From NCBI GenBank assembly GCA_019614645.1, contig JABWDB010000008.1, forward strand, positions 8,866,001 through 8,930,000: DNA of 64,000 bases, in the 5' to 3' direction. The notes beneath the pieces were generated by a model. That model worked only from the letters and a program-made list of their open reading frames with translations. It did no database searches and was not told where the DNA came from. The position numbers and the translations under genes were made by a program. Positions within the stretch are counted from its first letter, which is position 1. Each line of letters opens with the position of its first letter. Of the stretch, positions 1 to 11,477 are shown in pieces. The stretch is from Stratiolaelaps scimitus (taxonomy: Eukaryota > Arthropoda > Arachnida > Mesostigmata > Laelapidae).

Positions 1-214
1 CGATGAAAAGAACCAATTAAGTGTGTATCGTACCATATATTTACCAAATGATTATCTACGGTGGTGGTGGTGGTAGCGTACGTCATCTTATGAACAAAAT
101 GCGTCTCGGATATCCGGATATATTTTACGTCTACATACAGCACCAAACGTGTGACCAAACGACGAACACCAGATCACATGAATCGCAAGCTGTATTGCAC
201 AATAGTCTACTCAC

Positions 215-655
215 CCTGCTATCCAGGAATCGAACATAGTTGACACAGTCGAGATGTGCATCGCTCACGGTGTGGACAAGCTTATGCGAGAGTGGATCAA
301 GCACGAGAATTCGACGCCGCTCCGTGGCCGCAACAAGTGTGCGACCGTCGTCCGAGAAGGATAGATTGAAGATACCACCGTGTGGGGTTTGCTCGTCGCT
401 GGGGAACACATCCTCCGAGGGACGGATGTTATCGTAGATTCGACGCAGTGCCGCGCCCGGCGGCTCCTTGCGCTTGAGTCCGAGCTGGCGCGCATGCAGC
501 CGCTGGCACCACGTCTCCGGGACGAGTGCCCGCCGGACAGGGACCATCGGAGCGGGGGTGACACCGGAGTGCCTCTTGACAACGTTGGAGCCCGCAGTGC
601 CACCGACTCGGACCCCGCCGCCATCGGCGCGTAGTCCACGGCCCCCAGTCAACAT
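215..655 (-). CDS. DCAF10: DCAF10/WDR32-like WD-repeat protein, one internal or first coding exon (partial gene)
   Basis: Family role: DCAF10 is a WD40 substrate receptor for CUL4-DDB1 ubiquitin ligases. Seen: read on the minus strand, the exon carries a basic/Gly/Pro-rich lead, then a RLHARQLGL segment, then RIYDNIRPSEDVF, then HGGIFNLSFSDDGRTL and a first WD repeat ending DAHLDCVNYVRFLDSR, which closely follows the start of the DCAF10 propeller. The low-coordinate end is a donor (AGG|GTGAGT, phase 0), so the next repeats lie left of the window. The high-coordinate end is an acceptor-like site (pyrimidine-rich, TTGCAG) directly followed by ATG. That ATG could be the initiator or a Met inside a longer N-terminus. 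The frame also stays open upstream to 757. I see no further exon in 1-214. Confidence 0.8.
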
Positions 656-1440
656 CTGCAATGGAACAAAGCGAGAATAGGATAAGGTGATCGTGAATCG
701 TATAGGGTTAGGGCAGACTGTGGGCGGGGACATTGAGAAAACGGGCCTCCTCGGCATGCCAACTACGCCGAGTGAATTGTTGCTGAAATTTCTCGCGTTT
801 TATGCATGACTCTCAGCGTTTAGGATTTCGTTGAGGGCAGCAAGCCCGGCTATGTACAACGTAGAACATACAACCTCAGTTCGCCTGAGATCGCTTAAGC
901 TATACCCATATTACTCTACTAGTAAAGTTTCGTCTTTGACAAATTCGTGACGCCGCTGCTAGAAGACATTCGGAACTGCTTCGACAATATACGGTTCACG
1001 GCACAACAGCACGAGTGGTGTTTCGAGTTGTGTGCCCCTACCACCACAATGTATCATTCACAGACAATGACAAATGCCGTAAGATAGAGATAGATCCGCA
1101 ACGTTGGCTAAGAACAAAGAAAGAAAAAAATACGCACAAATGCAATCATCTGATCTCGATGCCACTCTGTACTTGTCTGCGATCAATGTTTACGTTCAGC
1201 GTTAATGCAGGACCCCATTCTGAGATAGCTGACCCCTCATGCTCGCGCTCTCGATGCTCAATTAGCTCCCATTGGCTTGGCGTTGTTGATAACGCTGACT
1301 GTATTACTACAGGGAGCTGAACGCATAGGCAATTCTCTGTTCGAGGTACTGCCCCCGCTCAATCATCCGTAAAACGCAATCATTCCACAGAAACAATATA
1401 ACTCTGAACTGATTTTGAACGATGCGCCTGCGTCCGCAGA

Positions 1441-1475
<35 letters not shown>

Positions 1476-4128
1476 GTAGTTGTTGTGTGAACATTGGGGC
1501 CTTAATCATAGTGATTATATATATATAAATATATTCATCGTTGGTTCATGGATGTATACATATTGACAAGGGAAGTAACTTTAGCCGTGAATCTCGCATA
1601 GAGTGAGCCTACGATACATTAAAAAAGGCGCCTTTTCGTACGGTGCACTTTTTTGCAAGGCACCCCCACCCTTCGCCCACTTTCTTATCCAAGGCTGGCA
1701 ATTTTCATTTTAATCACCCTCCAAAGTTGCCATTCGTCGAGACAGGATCGTGTCCCTATCAACGAATCAAGTGAGCACCGGCTAGCGACGAAGTTTCGAT
1801 AGCAAACGCACCTCGGTTTCTGAGACAAATGATTGTACCGAGGAAATCGCATCGCGCATAAAATTAAGACACACACTCAAGCGACAAGGTCCCAATGAAT
1901 CATTGATCTATCTACATACGCATAGTCAATTCGAATACTACCTGCACTTTTCTTGCTTCTTGCGTCACATGTATATTTCATGTTATTAACACTCGAATGA
2001 GAGTGGTTGTTGTGCAATGGTTAGCAGAAACCATTCATGCATAGGGCCGATGTTCAGCCGTTCAAGCTGAATTCGTAAGCAGGAAATCCACGTTCCCTGT
2101 GCCGCCGCTGCCGCCGCCGCCGTCACTGGCACAGTGTCCTTGTGCGACCAAGATAATCAAGCTATATTCGACGGCGCCCGGCGGTCATTAGCTCAGCTCG
2201 TTCGGCTTACACGTAGGAGGTCCTCCCCCAAACCATTAACGTCTTAATCGTCAGTGGAGACAGCAGTGGCTACAGTCTATCTCCGGACTTGCACCGGACG
2301 CAGCAGCTCTCACTCAGAATTAAGCGCGGTCCAGAAAAAGCGGCGGTAAAATGCAACAGGCGCCGTGTAATATTACGTTATTTCAACGCGAAAGTCTTCA
2401 CTTGTCATTCTCTTCTTATGCGTCGGCTGCGGCTGCCGGGGGTCGCCGGGGGTCGCCGGGGGTTGCCGGCTTTTGGAGAATAGCGACGGCCACCTCTTTC
2501 CGCTTACAACCTTTCCCAGACTTTGCCAAGCGGTTCCCTTCCTCGAGCTGGAGTTGCCCCTGCGGCCGCCGCCGCCTTCCTTTCCAGAAGCGCACGAGTG
2601 GAATCACGGAGCGGTCGAGATACCAGAAGAAGACGTGGCAGCCCCTTGACTACCCCCTGGAAGCGTCTGATGACGTCACCGTAAGCGGGGTGGGCAGTCA
2701 GTGAGTCAAGCAAGCAAGCAAGTTAGTTAGTCACTCGGCTGGCTGGCTGGCACCTAACACTGACGAAGCGGCGAAGGGCCCACTGAAGTCGCCGAGGGGG
2801 AGGGTTCTGGGGCGACAATGATGATGGGGAGTTTTCGTGGCGTGGCCGTGCGCGTAGTGCAACGCTGCTGTGGTAAAGACGGGGTCGACGGCGGCGGCGG
2901 CGGCGGCCACGACCACATTGGCTGAGTCGATCCAATCCAGCAGCCAACGGTTCTGGGACTTCAGTGGTGGTGGTGGCGCTGCAGGCCGACAATGTTGCGT
3001 TAGATTCAATAGATACTATGTGGCATTCCAGCAACAACAACGCCAGCCACCGTCGCCATAATGTGGCCACTAGCTCCTGTGCCGGCAACAGTGGCGTTGT
3101 TGTCGATAACGACGGCAACTCACCAGCAGCAGCAGCAGAAGGGATGACCGTGGAAACCAGCGCAGTGTCGACAGACCCAAAGTTGTGCACTGCCAACTGC
3201 ATTTTAGTATCGGCTGCCGCAGTTGTTGCAGCAGCAGCAGCAGCGATGGCGGTGGCGGCGATCATCGGTCGCTTATATGTTGGTATGAGTCGCTGACGAA
3301 TCGCCCAGGCAGGCGGCAGGGCTGCTGTTACTGCTGCGCCAGCATCAGCAACGCTACACCAACGGCAGCAGCAGCATCGGCCCCGCCACTGCACAAGGTC
3401 CAGGCCACGGCGTGACCTTCCGCAATGAACGCGCACGGCCACAGTCGCATACGGACATATAGACACGCTATTATCGGCTATGGCATTGCTGCTGCTGCTC
3501 AAATGTAAACGCAGGCGCGTCGCGTCGCGCCAGCATTTGCTGTATGGCCGGAGCAATAGTCACCCGTGCTGGTGGTAGCGGTACCAGCAATGCTACCAAT
3601 ACCAATGTTTGTTGGTGCTGCTGCTGCTGTTGCTATCACTGCAGCTGGCCGTGAAAATCCCAAAGTCAGACGGGCCCGATGGACTGACGGGTACACGGTC
3701 ACACAGACAACAGCACCAGCTGCAGTGAGCCAGACCCACACCACCACCAGCAGCAGCACCAGCCGCAATATGAGGACAGCTATAGAAGACAAACCAAACG
3801 CGTGACGACGATCGGCATACGTTGCGACGTACAGGGTAGACCGATAGACAGACGCTGCTGGAGCTTGGCGCGCATGGACCGCCGCAATAGAACGACGGAT
3901 ACAATATTTGCTGCTATTGCTGTTCTTGTTGTTGCTGTAGCAGCAATAGTAGTCGTACATGCAGTAAGCTTAATGACGACAACAACAATAGCAGCAACAG
4001 GGAGGACGACATCGGCGGCAGCAAGAAAATGAAGCGAAATATCTATCCGGGTCTGTTGGTGTTGCTGTCGTCAGACGGACAACGATTTTAGTTCCCATCT
4101 CTCCATATGTATTTCTAGGACACTTATG

Positions 4129-4179
<51 letters not shown>

Positions 4180-4408
4180 TATGCGTATGCGTATTAGAAT
4201 GCCGTATCTATTTTGATATTTTTCCGATGCTGCATGACCTGCTACTCAGCCGCTTAAAAATTGCACGTCACTTTAACTCTCCGTCGGAAACAAGAACACG
4301 TGCACATGTTTCGACGGTTGAACGATGTGTGGAGACAGCGAACAATTGTAACGTCCGACCACAGAAATCGTAGATATCAACTGTACGTTGCAGTGTTCGC
4401 AAATGAAC
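656..4408. other. Non-coding, repeat-rich stretch
   Basis: No exon with family similarity was found. Contents: a (TA)n tract at about 1442-1472 with a second small one near 1518-1530; a GC-rich block at 2100-2180; a short tandem repeat of about 10 bp with unit like GGGGGTCGCC at 2433-2469; scattered CAG/CTG and GGC/GGT runs from 2870 to 4020; and a 47-bp (TA)n tract at 4130-4176 followed by three GTATGC-type units. ORFs here translate to low-complexity Ala, Gln, Ser, Thr or Cys runs and look like products of the triplet repeats. Confidence 0.6.
4130..4194. repeat. (TA)n microsatellite with adjoining GTATGC hexamers
   Basis: About 47 bp of uninterrupted TA followed by three near-perfect hexamer units (GCGTAT/GTATGC). 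It is one of the longer TA tracts of this window and lies in non-coding sequence. Confidence 0.9.
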
Positions 4409-4600
4409 CTATTCGAAAAACAAAATGACATTGAGGCGACTGTGATTGTCCGTCGTCGAACTCGATGATGACGACGCACTTGGCCGCGAGTCCGCGCGGG
4501 AATTCGAAAGGGGTGTGCCCGCTCGAGTGGATTTCACTCGTTGTGCAAAACTTGTCCTGCGAATGGCGCCCCAGTAATGGTAGACCTTCCGCTTGCTCCA
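4409..4600 (-). CDS. Candidate coding exon with an arrestin-fold-like motif (weak)
   Basis: Read on the minus strand, this 192-nt open segment starts after a TTAG acceptor-like site and ends before GTTCAT. It encodes SSGHTPFEFPRGLAAK, which resembles the conserved G-x-T-x-PFEFP turn of arrestin-fold proteins such as the VPS26 family. A second open segment at about 4728-4836 (minus) reads HQRVELVGSATRLSNN and could be an upstream exon. The sequence after PFEFP does not fit VPS26C well, and I found no further matching exon. It could be a diverged gene, a decayed copy or chance. Confidence 0.2.
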   Translation of the reverse strand, partial: WSKRKVYHYWGAIRRTSFAQRVKSTRAGTPLSNSRADSRPSASSSSSSTTDNHSRLNVILFFE

Positions 4601-7600
4601 CTAACTTGTCACTGTTAGTATTAAGAGCAATTGTTCTATGCTAATGTAGCACAACTGCTTGGCGTAACACGAGAGCATTTGCACAGAACCCTGATCTGTG
4701 GCATACCACCGTTGGAATTGAATGCATCTCGAGTTATTGGACAGCCGAGTTGCGCTGCCAACGAGCTCGACCCGCTGGTGAATCTCAACCGAAGACACAG
4801 ATGAAGATGTAAGGGCGGCGACCTTTTAAAGCGCAAACTACGAAAGATTACTCACCGTTGTCATTCAGTTAACAAGCAGCAGCTAGTGAGACCGACTCCT
4901 CGTGAGCTCTAATTAGGCGACAACCTGCCAACCTCCTAACGGCTAAACTAATGAAAGCAGAATGCCTTAGCTTGTAACAAAAGTCTCTCTCGTATATTTA
5001 TATGTTTATATCAATATGAGTGCATTCATCCGCTTACACGCGAGGGTTGGCCACTCAAGCAGCAGGGTGCTGGGTGCACTAGGTATATGTATATATATAT
5101 ATATTATTTAGCGGGTGTTGTCGATTGATGCAAACAGAGATCAAACAGGCAGTTGTCAATAGGGAGCACACATATATCTGTTGATGTTTCAGATAGATAA
5201 TCTTTTGGACGACGACGAGCTAATTAGCGATTAAATCCTAACGATGCCATTTCCCGTTAATGCATCCACCACTCCAACCATCATCGCCACCATAATCATT
5301 GGAGTCATATCAATGAGAGCCCGTAGCAAATAGGAAACTGAATCCTGGTCAACTCGTAGAACATCCATCCGCACCTTTGCAAGTGTCACAAATATGATTT
5401 GTGCACCGAACTGCGAAATATGATAAGGTACACAGCTTTATATATATTTTTTTCTTTCACGTCGTACGAATATATGGCAGGATTAGCCAACGGGACAGTC
5501 CGCTTCGCCGAACTACCACGGCTAACTCTACGTATATACAGCCACTAAACGTATATACCTCGTGTGTATGTCCTATCAAGGCCACATCAAATAGGAGCGC
5601 ACGAGCCAGTGGGGCACATGTAGCTGACCTTACCTTAGGTATTATTGCCAGTGGACGTAGGTGCATTTTTATGGTTTATATGATACTTCGCTAACTAACG
5701 TAATGGATAACCAGAGGGTGGACTTCTTTCAGCACGCGACGAATCCTCCACCGCCGACCTTATCCGAGCCCCAACAACTGTGCTGTTTAATAACAGTATT
5801 ATAGTGCAGTACTCAGCAGTGCGGCCAACCGTAGTCTCTCAGAAACGCGCCGACTTGTGTCCTTCAAGGTCGTCGAAGGACGATACGATTGACGTCAACC
5901 AACGCGTGCTAACCACTACGGCACCAGGGTGGACAGGTCGGCGGCGATTCAGGTTCCAGACTTTCGAGGAGACTCGGTGACTTTTACCTCAATGAACTTT
6001 TACCCTTCGTATCGGCTCGCCCACCTGCTTCGTTATCAGTCGCTGCAGGGGGATTCTCGATACGCGCAACTTCATTCGGGCTTCCTGCCGCTCAGATAAG
6101 CGAACATCCGGTCAAGCTATTCGTCGCAAAATCTACCGTAAAAATACGATATTGTCACGTGACTTGAAAGCAAAACGAAAGTGGCTTGAACCAGATGAAA
6201 AGTCCACCGAGGAAATTCGACCAGAGATTCAAACTAAGTTTGTCGTGAAATACTTGCCAAATGTGCCACTTGACACGCGTTTGAACGGGATCCAGCCACT
6301 TAACCACGGGAGGTATTCGTATGCGATGCAAATAATAACATTGATCGCTTTCCTCAGTCACCACAGTCAGGGAAAAGTTAACAAGAGAGAAATGGGGAGA
6401 GCAAGACCAAGACAGATCTACCACCGTGAGTCGGCTATAGTCAGAAAAATTGCAAGATATAAATACACTGATGTGGCAACTTTCAGGAGAAGTTATGACG
6501 GATAGTGATATGGATCGACGCCACATGATCAACTCTACCTCCTCTTTTTCTCTCTCTCTCTCTCTCTCGAGTCAACGAAGTGATGACACGAGGCAAAGAA
6601 GAACAATCCTCCTCAAAGCGGACGCGTGGGCACGGGACGCCAAACAACGCAATTTGGAGCGAGCCCTACCTAGGATCGGCCCAAGCAGCACGTATCTCAA
6701 TTACGTTAATTAATGTTGGCCCTCTTTTCGATCATTACTTAAGCAACAGAATGGGGCGTACCCCGGCTGAGTTGGATCGTTACGAGATCACTTAAGGATT
6801 CGCCGATCAAATAACACCCCCGATAAGATCGTCTATATTACGTAGCTTGACAAACTGAAAAGCTGACAGATACCAATGCCTGCGAAATGTGTCATAAATC
6901 TATGTTACAAAATAATACCGTCAGCAAGATTTTGACTTAAAACGGCTTTTCAGCCCTCCCCAAGATGGCTCTCCCCCACACAGTGAACATTTTCATCTCA
7001 TCGATGACGATGACACTTATAATGTGATGGCAACGTAATGATCTCATAGAAAGATCGGCAATCTCTAATTAATCGATGGTAGGCCATTATCGCTCGACCA
7101 TTATTTCATCCCCGGCTGCCACTCGACCACTCGAATCATCGCTATCATCATCATCGCCACTGACGACTATAACTATTTGCCCTTCTTGTGCCATCACAAC
7201 AACTACTGCTGGCTGCACCAGCAGCAGCACTAATAGTAGTAGAAATACAACCACTGGCTTCGGCTAATCCTCGTCTCTATCCTGTCGATGCCTTTTGTCC
7301 CGACTCTCTGTGTTTGACTACCGCCCCGCCGTTGGAATCACAGACGACAACGACTTTGACCTTAACTCAATAGAATGGCCTTAATAATGGAAAAGGGGGC
7401 GAATGCCGTACCGGCTGCTGATGCTGGCGCCCACGCGCCGCGTCCAAACATTGTCGGCTTCGTCCGACCCAGTCCGGCTTCTTGCCACTGCACCCGACCA
7501 TGCAACGAAGTGACCGTAGCAGGGGGAGGCTAAACCACGAGGGTGGGTCGCCGGCGAGAGACGGACGGACGGAGACGAGTTCATTGAGTGTAGCGATCGC

Positions 7601-7826
7601 CAGCAAGTGCCTAAGTGAGGTGAGGCGAGTTGAGTCGCGCCGAGTCGACTCGGCATGACAGGCACGATAAGGCATACGCTGGTACCGCTCGTGATTCCGC
7701 CAACCTGCAGCCATATGCGTGCATGCATGTGCACGCAGAAGCAGCAGCTGCTGCGGCGACTGTTGTACTCTAGACAACGGCCTAAGCTACATAATAATGT
7801 TGATATAAATATTTAGTTATACGTAC

Positions 7827-7862
<36 letters not shown>

Positions 7863-9010
7863 GTTCTTGCTTGGCTGGCCAACTCTGTGGCTGGTGCCAA
7901 CAATCACGTGTAGCAGCTATGTCGCGCACTTGGGGCCAACCATAGGCAGCAGCAACTGCTGCTGCTGCTGCTGTTACAGCCATGACGGTGCGATGCGGTG
8001 GTTCTGTGCTGTTGCAGCGGCAAAGGGAAGGTCATGGAGATAAAAAGAACCGCCGCACTAGCAACAGCCAACGCCGCCATAGGCAACAAGCGGCAGCGAG
8101 ACAGGAAGAAACTTACCACCACCACCACCAGCGCCACCTATGATACATCGGTGGTGCTGCCACCCACCACTGAATACTATGACGACGACTACCTGATATT
8201 ACCTGGTGTATTAAGGAGTTTGCACTATTCATGAAAATAATTAATAATATAATATATCATGTCGACAGCAGGTCTGCAGAACTAGCTTTCTAGTATTTCG
8301 TCTTTCTCCTGAACAGCGTATATGGCCATGCGTGGCTAAGTAGGCGTTCAGCGATGTTGGAGGTATGTTTTAGGTCGAATGTGATGACTACCCTGCACGG
8401 GAAATGCTTCATAACGCGCAGGACATCACACAGAGATACACTATGTGTTCAATTAATCGCGTTCTCACTAATTACTCTTCGCACTCGTATAAGAATAATG
8501 ACAAACTGCTTTTAGCCAAGATCCGGAAAGGTACACGCAACGAAGACACTCATGCACGTCTGTTACTGTTACTGCTTGCTCGACTGGATGGCGTTTAACG
8601 AATACTTCCATCACCGTCAAAGCATCATTTCCGTGGTTCTCGTAACGGATTAGGTCCAAGACAAACGACATCCGAATCTCCATATTCCTCGACACCGAGA
8701 CACGTGGAGATAACATGCATCAATGTCCAAACAGCTAGTTATGATGTGCATGTGCAATCCTGCAAAGCTCGCTATGTATATCAAACGTAGTAATCTATTT
8801 GATCCCACAGGGGAGGGGGAGGGGGTACAGGTGGGAAATTCCCACGTGCTCCAGACGAGAAGTCCTATGAATCGGAGATCGGATTGCCACCGTTCCATTA
8901 GCTCTGTGATTCAGCGGTTTTATTCGCGCACACCCCAATCGAATCCGAATCAAGACGCGAAATCTCAAGGCGAGCTCCGTCGCTTCGAGGTCCCACGACG
9001 CGCTACTTAC
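4601..9010. other. Mostly unassigned stretch
   Basis: Apart from the weak candidate exon near 4728-4836 (minus), no gene was recognised. It holds TA tracts at about 5087-5105 and 7829-7861, a (TC)n run at 6549-6568, and triplet runs including CTG at about 7953-7972. A GC-richer zone lies at 7390-7650. The ORFs on both strands lack recognisable domains or consistent splice sites. Confidence 0.5.
7829..7861. repeat. (TA)n microsatellite
   Basis: An uninterrupted TA run of about 33 bp, followed after roughly 90 bp by a CTG/CAG run near 7953-7972. Confidence 0.85.
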
Positions 9011-9178
9011 ACAATGAAACACGAAGTGGTCCGGACAGACGTACTCCACATTGTCATGATTATAATCCTCATCATCTTCCTCTTCATTTTCTTCATCGTC
9101 GCCGTCATCTTCGTCACGAGTTATATCCTCAAGAAATAACATCCGGGCACTACCGTCGTCCGCCTCCTCATCACTCAT
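9011..9178 (-). CDS. Unidentified exon encoding an acidic N-terminus
   Basis: I do not recognise the protein. On the minus strand an ATG at 9178 opens 56 codons beginning MSDEEADDGSARML. The middle is a strongly acidic stretch (nearly all Asp/Glu/Asn over about 25 residues). The exon ends EYVCPDHFVFHC exactly at a consensus donor, TGT|GTAAGT, in phase 0. The transition from low-complexity acid to ordinary sequence at a strong donor favours a genuine first coding exon. A CT/GA run and GC-rich sequence lie upstream at 9200-9250, as expected for a 5' leader. Downstream exons would lie at lower coordinates. The DCAF10-like exon at 655 also begins in phase 0, so a join is possible but unproven. 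Confidence 0.4.
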
Positions 9179-11426
9179 CTCGAATCGTTTTGAAGGCGCG
9201 AGCGCCCAAGTGCGCGCTTTGCGGGCCTCTCTCTCTCTCTCTCTAATCACTGGCGCTGTCGACGCGCACCGAGGTATCCATCAATAGTGGTTTATAGTCG
9301 TTGTCAATCGAACAGAACAGTGGAGAGTGACGATGTGATAACCACCTCAACGGTAGCAAAGTGTCTCTCAAACGGTAGATGACGACATAAAATCCACGCT
9401 CCAGGCACAATATAGGTTCGGCTACTTTCGTAGTACCCGTCACAACGGACACGAATGTGTGTATGTGCTCTGTTCGGCTGAACGGCTGTAATCCAGCTCA
9501 ATGCATGAGTGTCACGCGTTCAATGGTTCTGTTATGCGGCAGCTCACGCTGATGATAGCCGATCGTAGTCGAAGCACGTGAAGACAACGTGCATCGCCTC
9601 TCGGCGTGTGTCACGTCACGATGATGATTTTGTTTTACGTGAGTTTGATTTAGCGATACAACATTAACGTGAGCACCTCAGCAGTAGCACAACCTCAGCA
9701 CGAACAGTGTCGAAGGTTCGGAGCCCGTTTTCGAGTTCGCGCCGACCACCTCGTATGGTGTTGTCGTCGTATTAGTCTGCGAAAATTCAAAATCGAGCTC
9801 AGAGCTATCGAGTTAAATTGATGGAAATGCAGTTCAATCCCGAGAGTCTGCACGACACAAACAGCAGCACTACGATCTCAGAAGCAAAAGGTAAAAAGTT
9901 TGGCTGCACTAACTCCGCACTAATCCTGCCAAATGTTGTTTTGAGCCGATCACCTTGGACCAGCCGTAACGGCTGCACGAACTGAACCTACGTGTCCGAG
10001 GTGTGTCTCCGGGCACAACCAACAGATCGTACGCGCACTTCTCAGCCCCCTTCTTCCAAGTGAAGATCCACGACTTATCGACGCGGAGACGACACTCAAC
10101 CAATCCTCCAATAGCGGTCACACTCGAAGGAAGATAGCAGAGGTGCGAAGACACACCGCCCGCGCAAACAGCGAGTCCGACCAACTGACGATCCAAGCAA
10201 GCACTGTTCAGCAGTGGTCGTGAACAGATGTGAACCATGAACGATAGGACAGCATCACATCAAGCTAACGGCAGACAGACCAATCGAATGGACGCAGTCT
10301 TTTGGCGCGATAGCGGAGGCGGAGCCAGGCCCAATGCGAACACCGATGTTTGTCCGCGCTCGGGCAGTGGTCGGCTGCGCGGTCCACGTTGGCACGTTTC
10401 GCCCACACCGCCCTAGTATCTGTCCGCAGTTGTTCCAGGCGGAGCAGAGACCTCACTGGTTGAGAGCTTTCTGATCGTCGTGCGCGGCCCGTCTTCGCTA
10501 TTCATCTATTCGTTAGTCAGTCGCGCCGCAAATCGTTCGGTTCCCCTCGAATTTCCAGCCGCTTTCGTATCGTCTCTTGTCGCTGCTGCTGCTGCCGCCT
10601 CTGCCGCCGCCGCCGCTGCTGCTGCAGCATTTGTCGCCACCGGCTGACGCAGGCTCTCATACGGTCGATCCCCACCCGCACTGCTGTACGTAAAGACACA
10701 CAAGTGCTAAGGTTACACTAACGTGACGATCCACTGCGCGCTACCGCGACTTCGGCTGGCTTAAGTCGATCTGTCCGCTCCGATCTGGCTTGGCCTGTTC
10801 GTGTTCAGTTTCTGTCATCGTCCGCGGTCGGTCGTCCGTTCAGTTCGGGTGGAGATAGTAGCAGCCGCCACCGCCGCCGCCGCCGCCGCTGCCTCAGAAG
10901 TAGCTCCATCGCCACTGTGGCTGTTACTGCCGTTGCAGCAAAGGCACACCAGCACAGCGGCGAAGAAAGGCACAAAACTCAACGGCGGCGGCGGCGGTGG
11001 CGGTGGTGGCGGCAGTATCAGCAGCAGCAGCAGCAACGAACAATCCCTCCCCCCGTCGGTAACTCTGTCGGTGCGTGTGCTCGCCAGAACCACGCAGACA
11101 CTCACGCACCCACCGCTGCTCAGTTCAGCTGCCACCGACCGCTATGCTCTGCTGTTACAACGTTGAACAGCAGCAGCAGCAGCAATGCCGCAGCAGTTTA
11201 CTGAATACCGAATATCGTCGGCAAAACGTAAATACAACAGCAAATGAAACAGGCACCAGCATACACGCTATAGAAGCAACCCATGCATTTACTGCGATGC
11301 TGCTCTGTCATAGGAGAGCTGCAGTTGGGTCAATATAGCAGCGGCAGCAGTAGTACTAATAAAAGTACGACATTGCTGCTGCTGCTGCTGACTCTACTAC
11401 CAAGACTACTCCTATGATTAGTATTG

Positions 11427-11428
<2 letters not shown>

Positions 11429-11477
<49 letters not shown>
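11429..11477. repeat. (TA)n microsatellite
   Basis: An uninterrupted TA run of about 49 bp between two CTG/CAG-rich stretches. Confidence 0.9.

Noticed and set aside
2187..2240. tRNA-like stretch (TTAGCTCAGCTCG) resembling box A
   Set aside because: No box B at the right distance and no cloverleaf.
2723..3556. 277-codon minus-strand ORF
   Set aside because: It is Ala/Thr/Arg low complexity from GCC and CAG runs, with equally open frames on the other strand and no recognisable domain.
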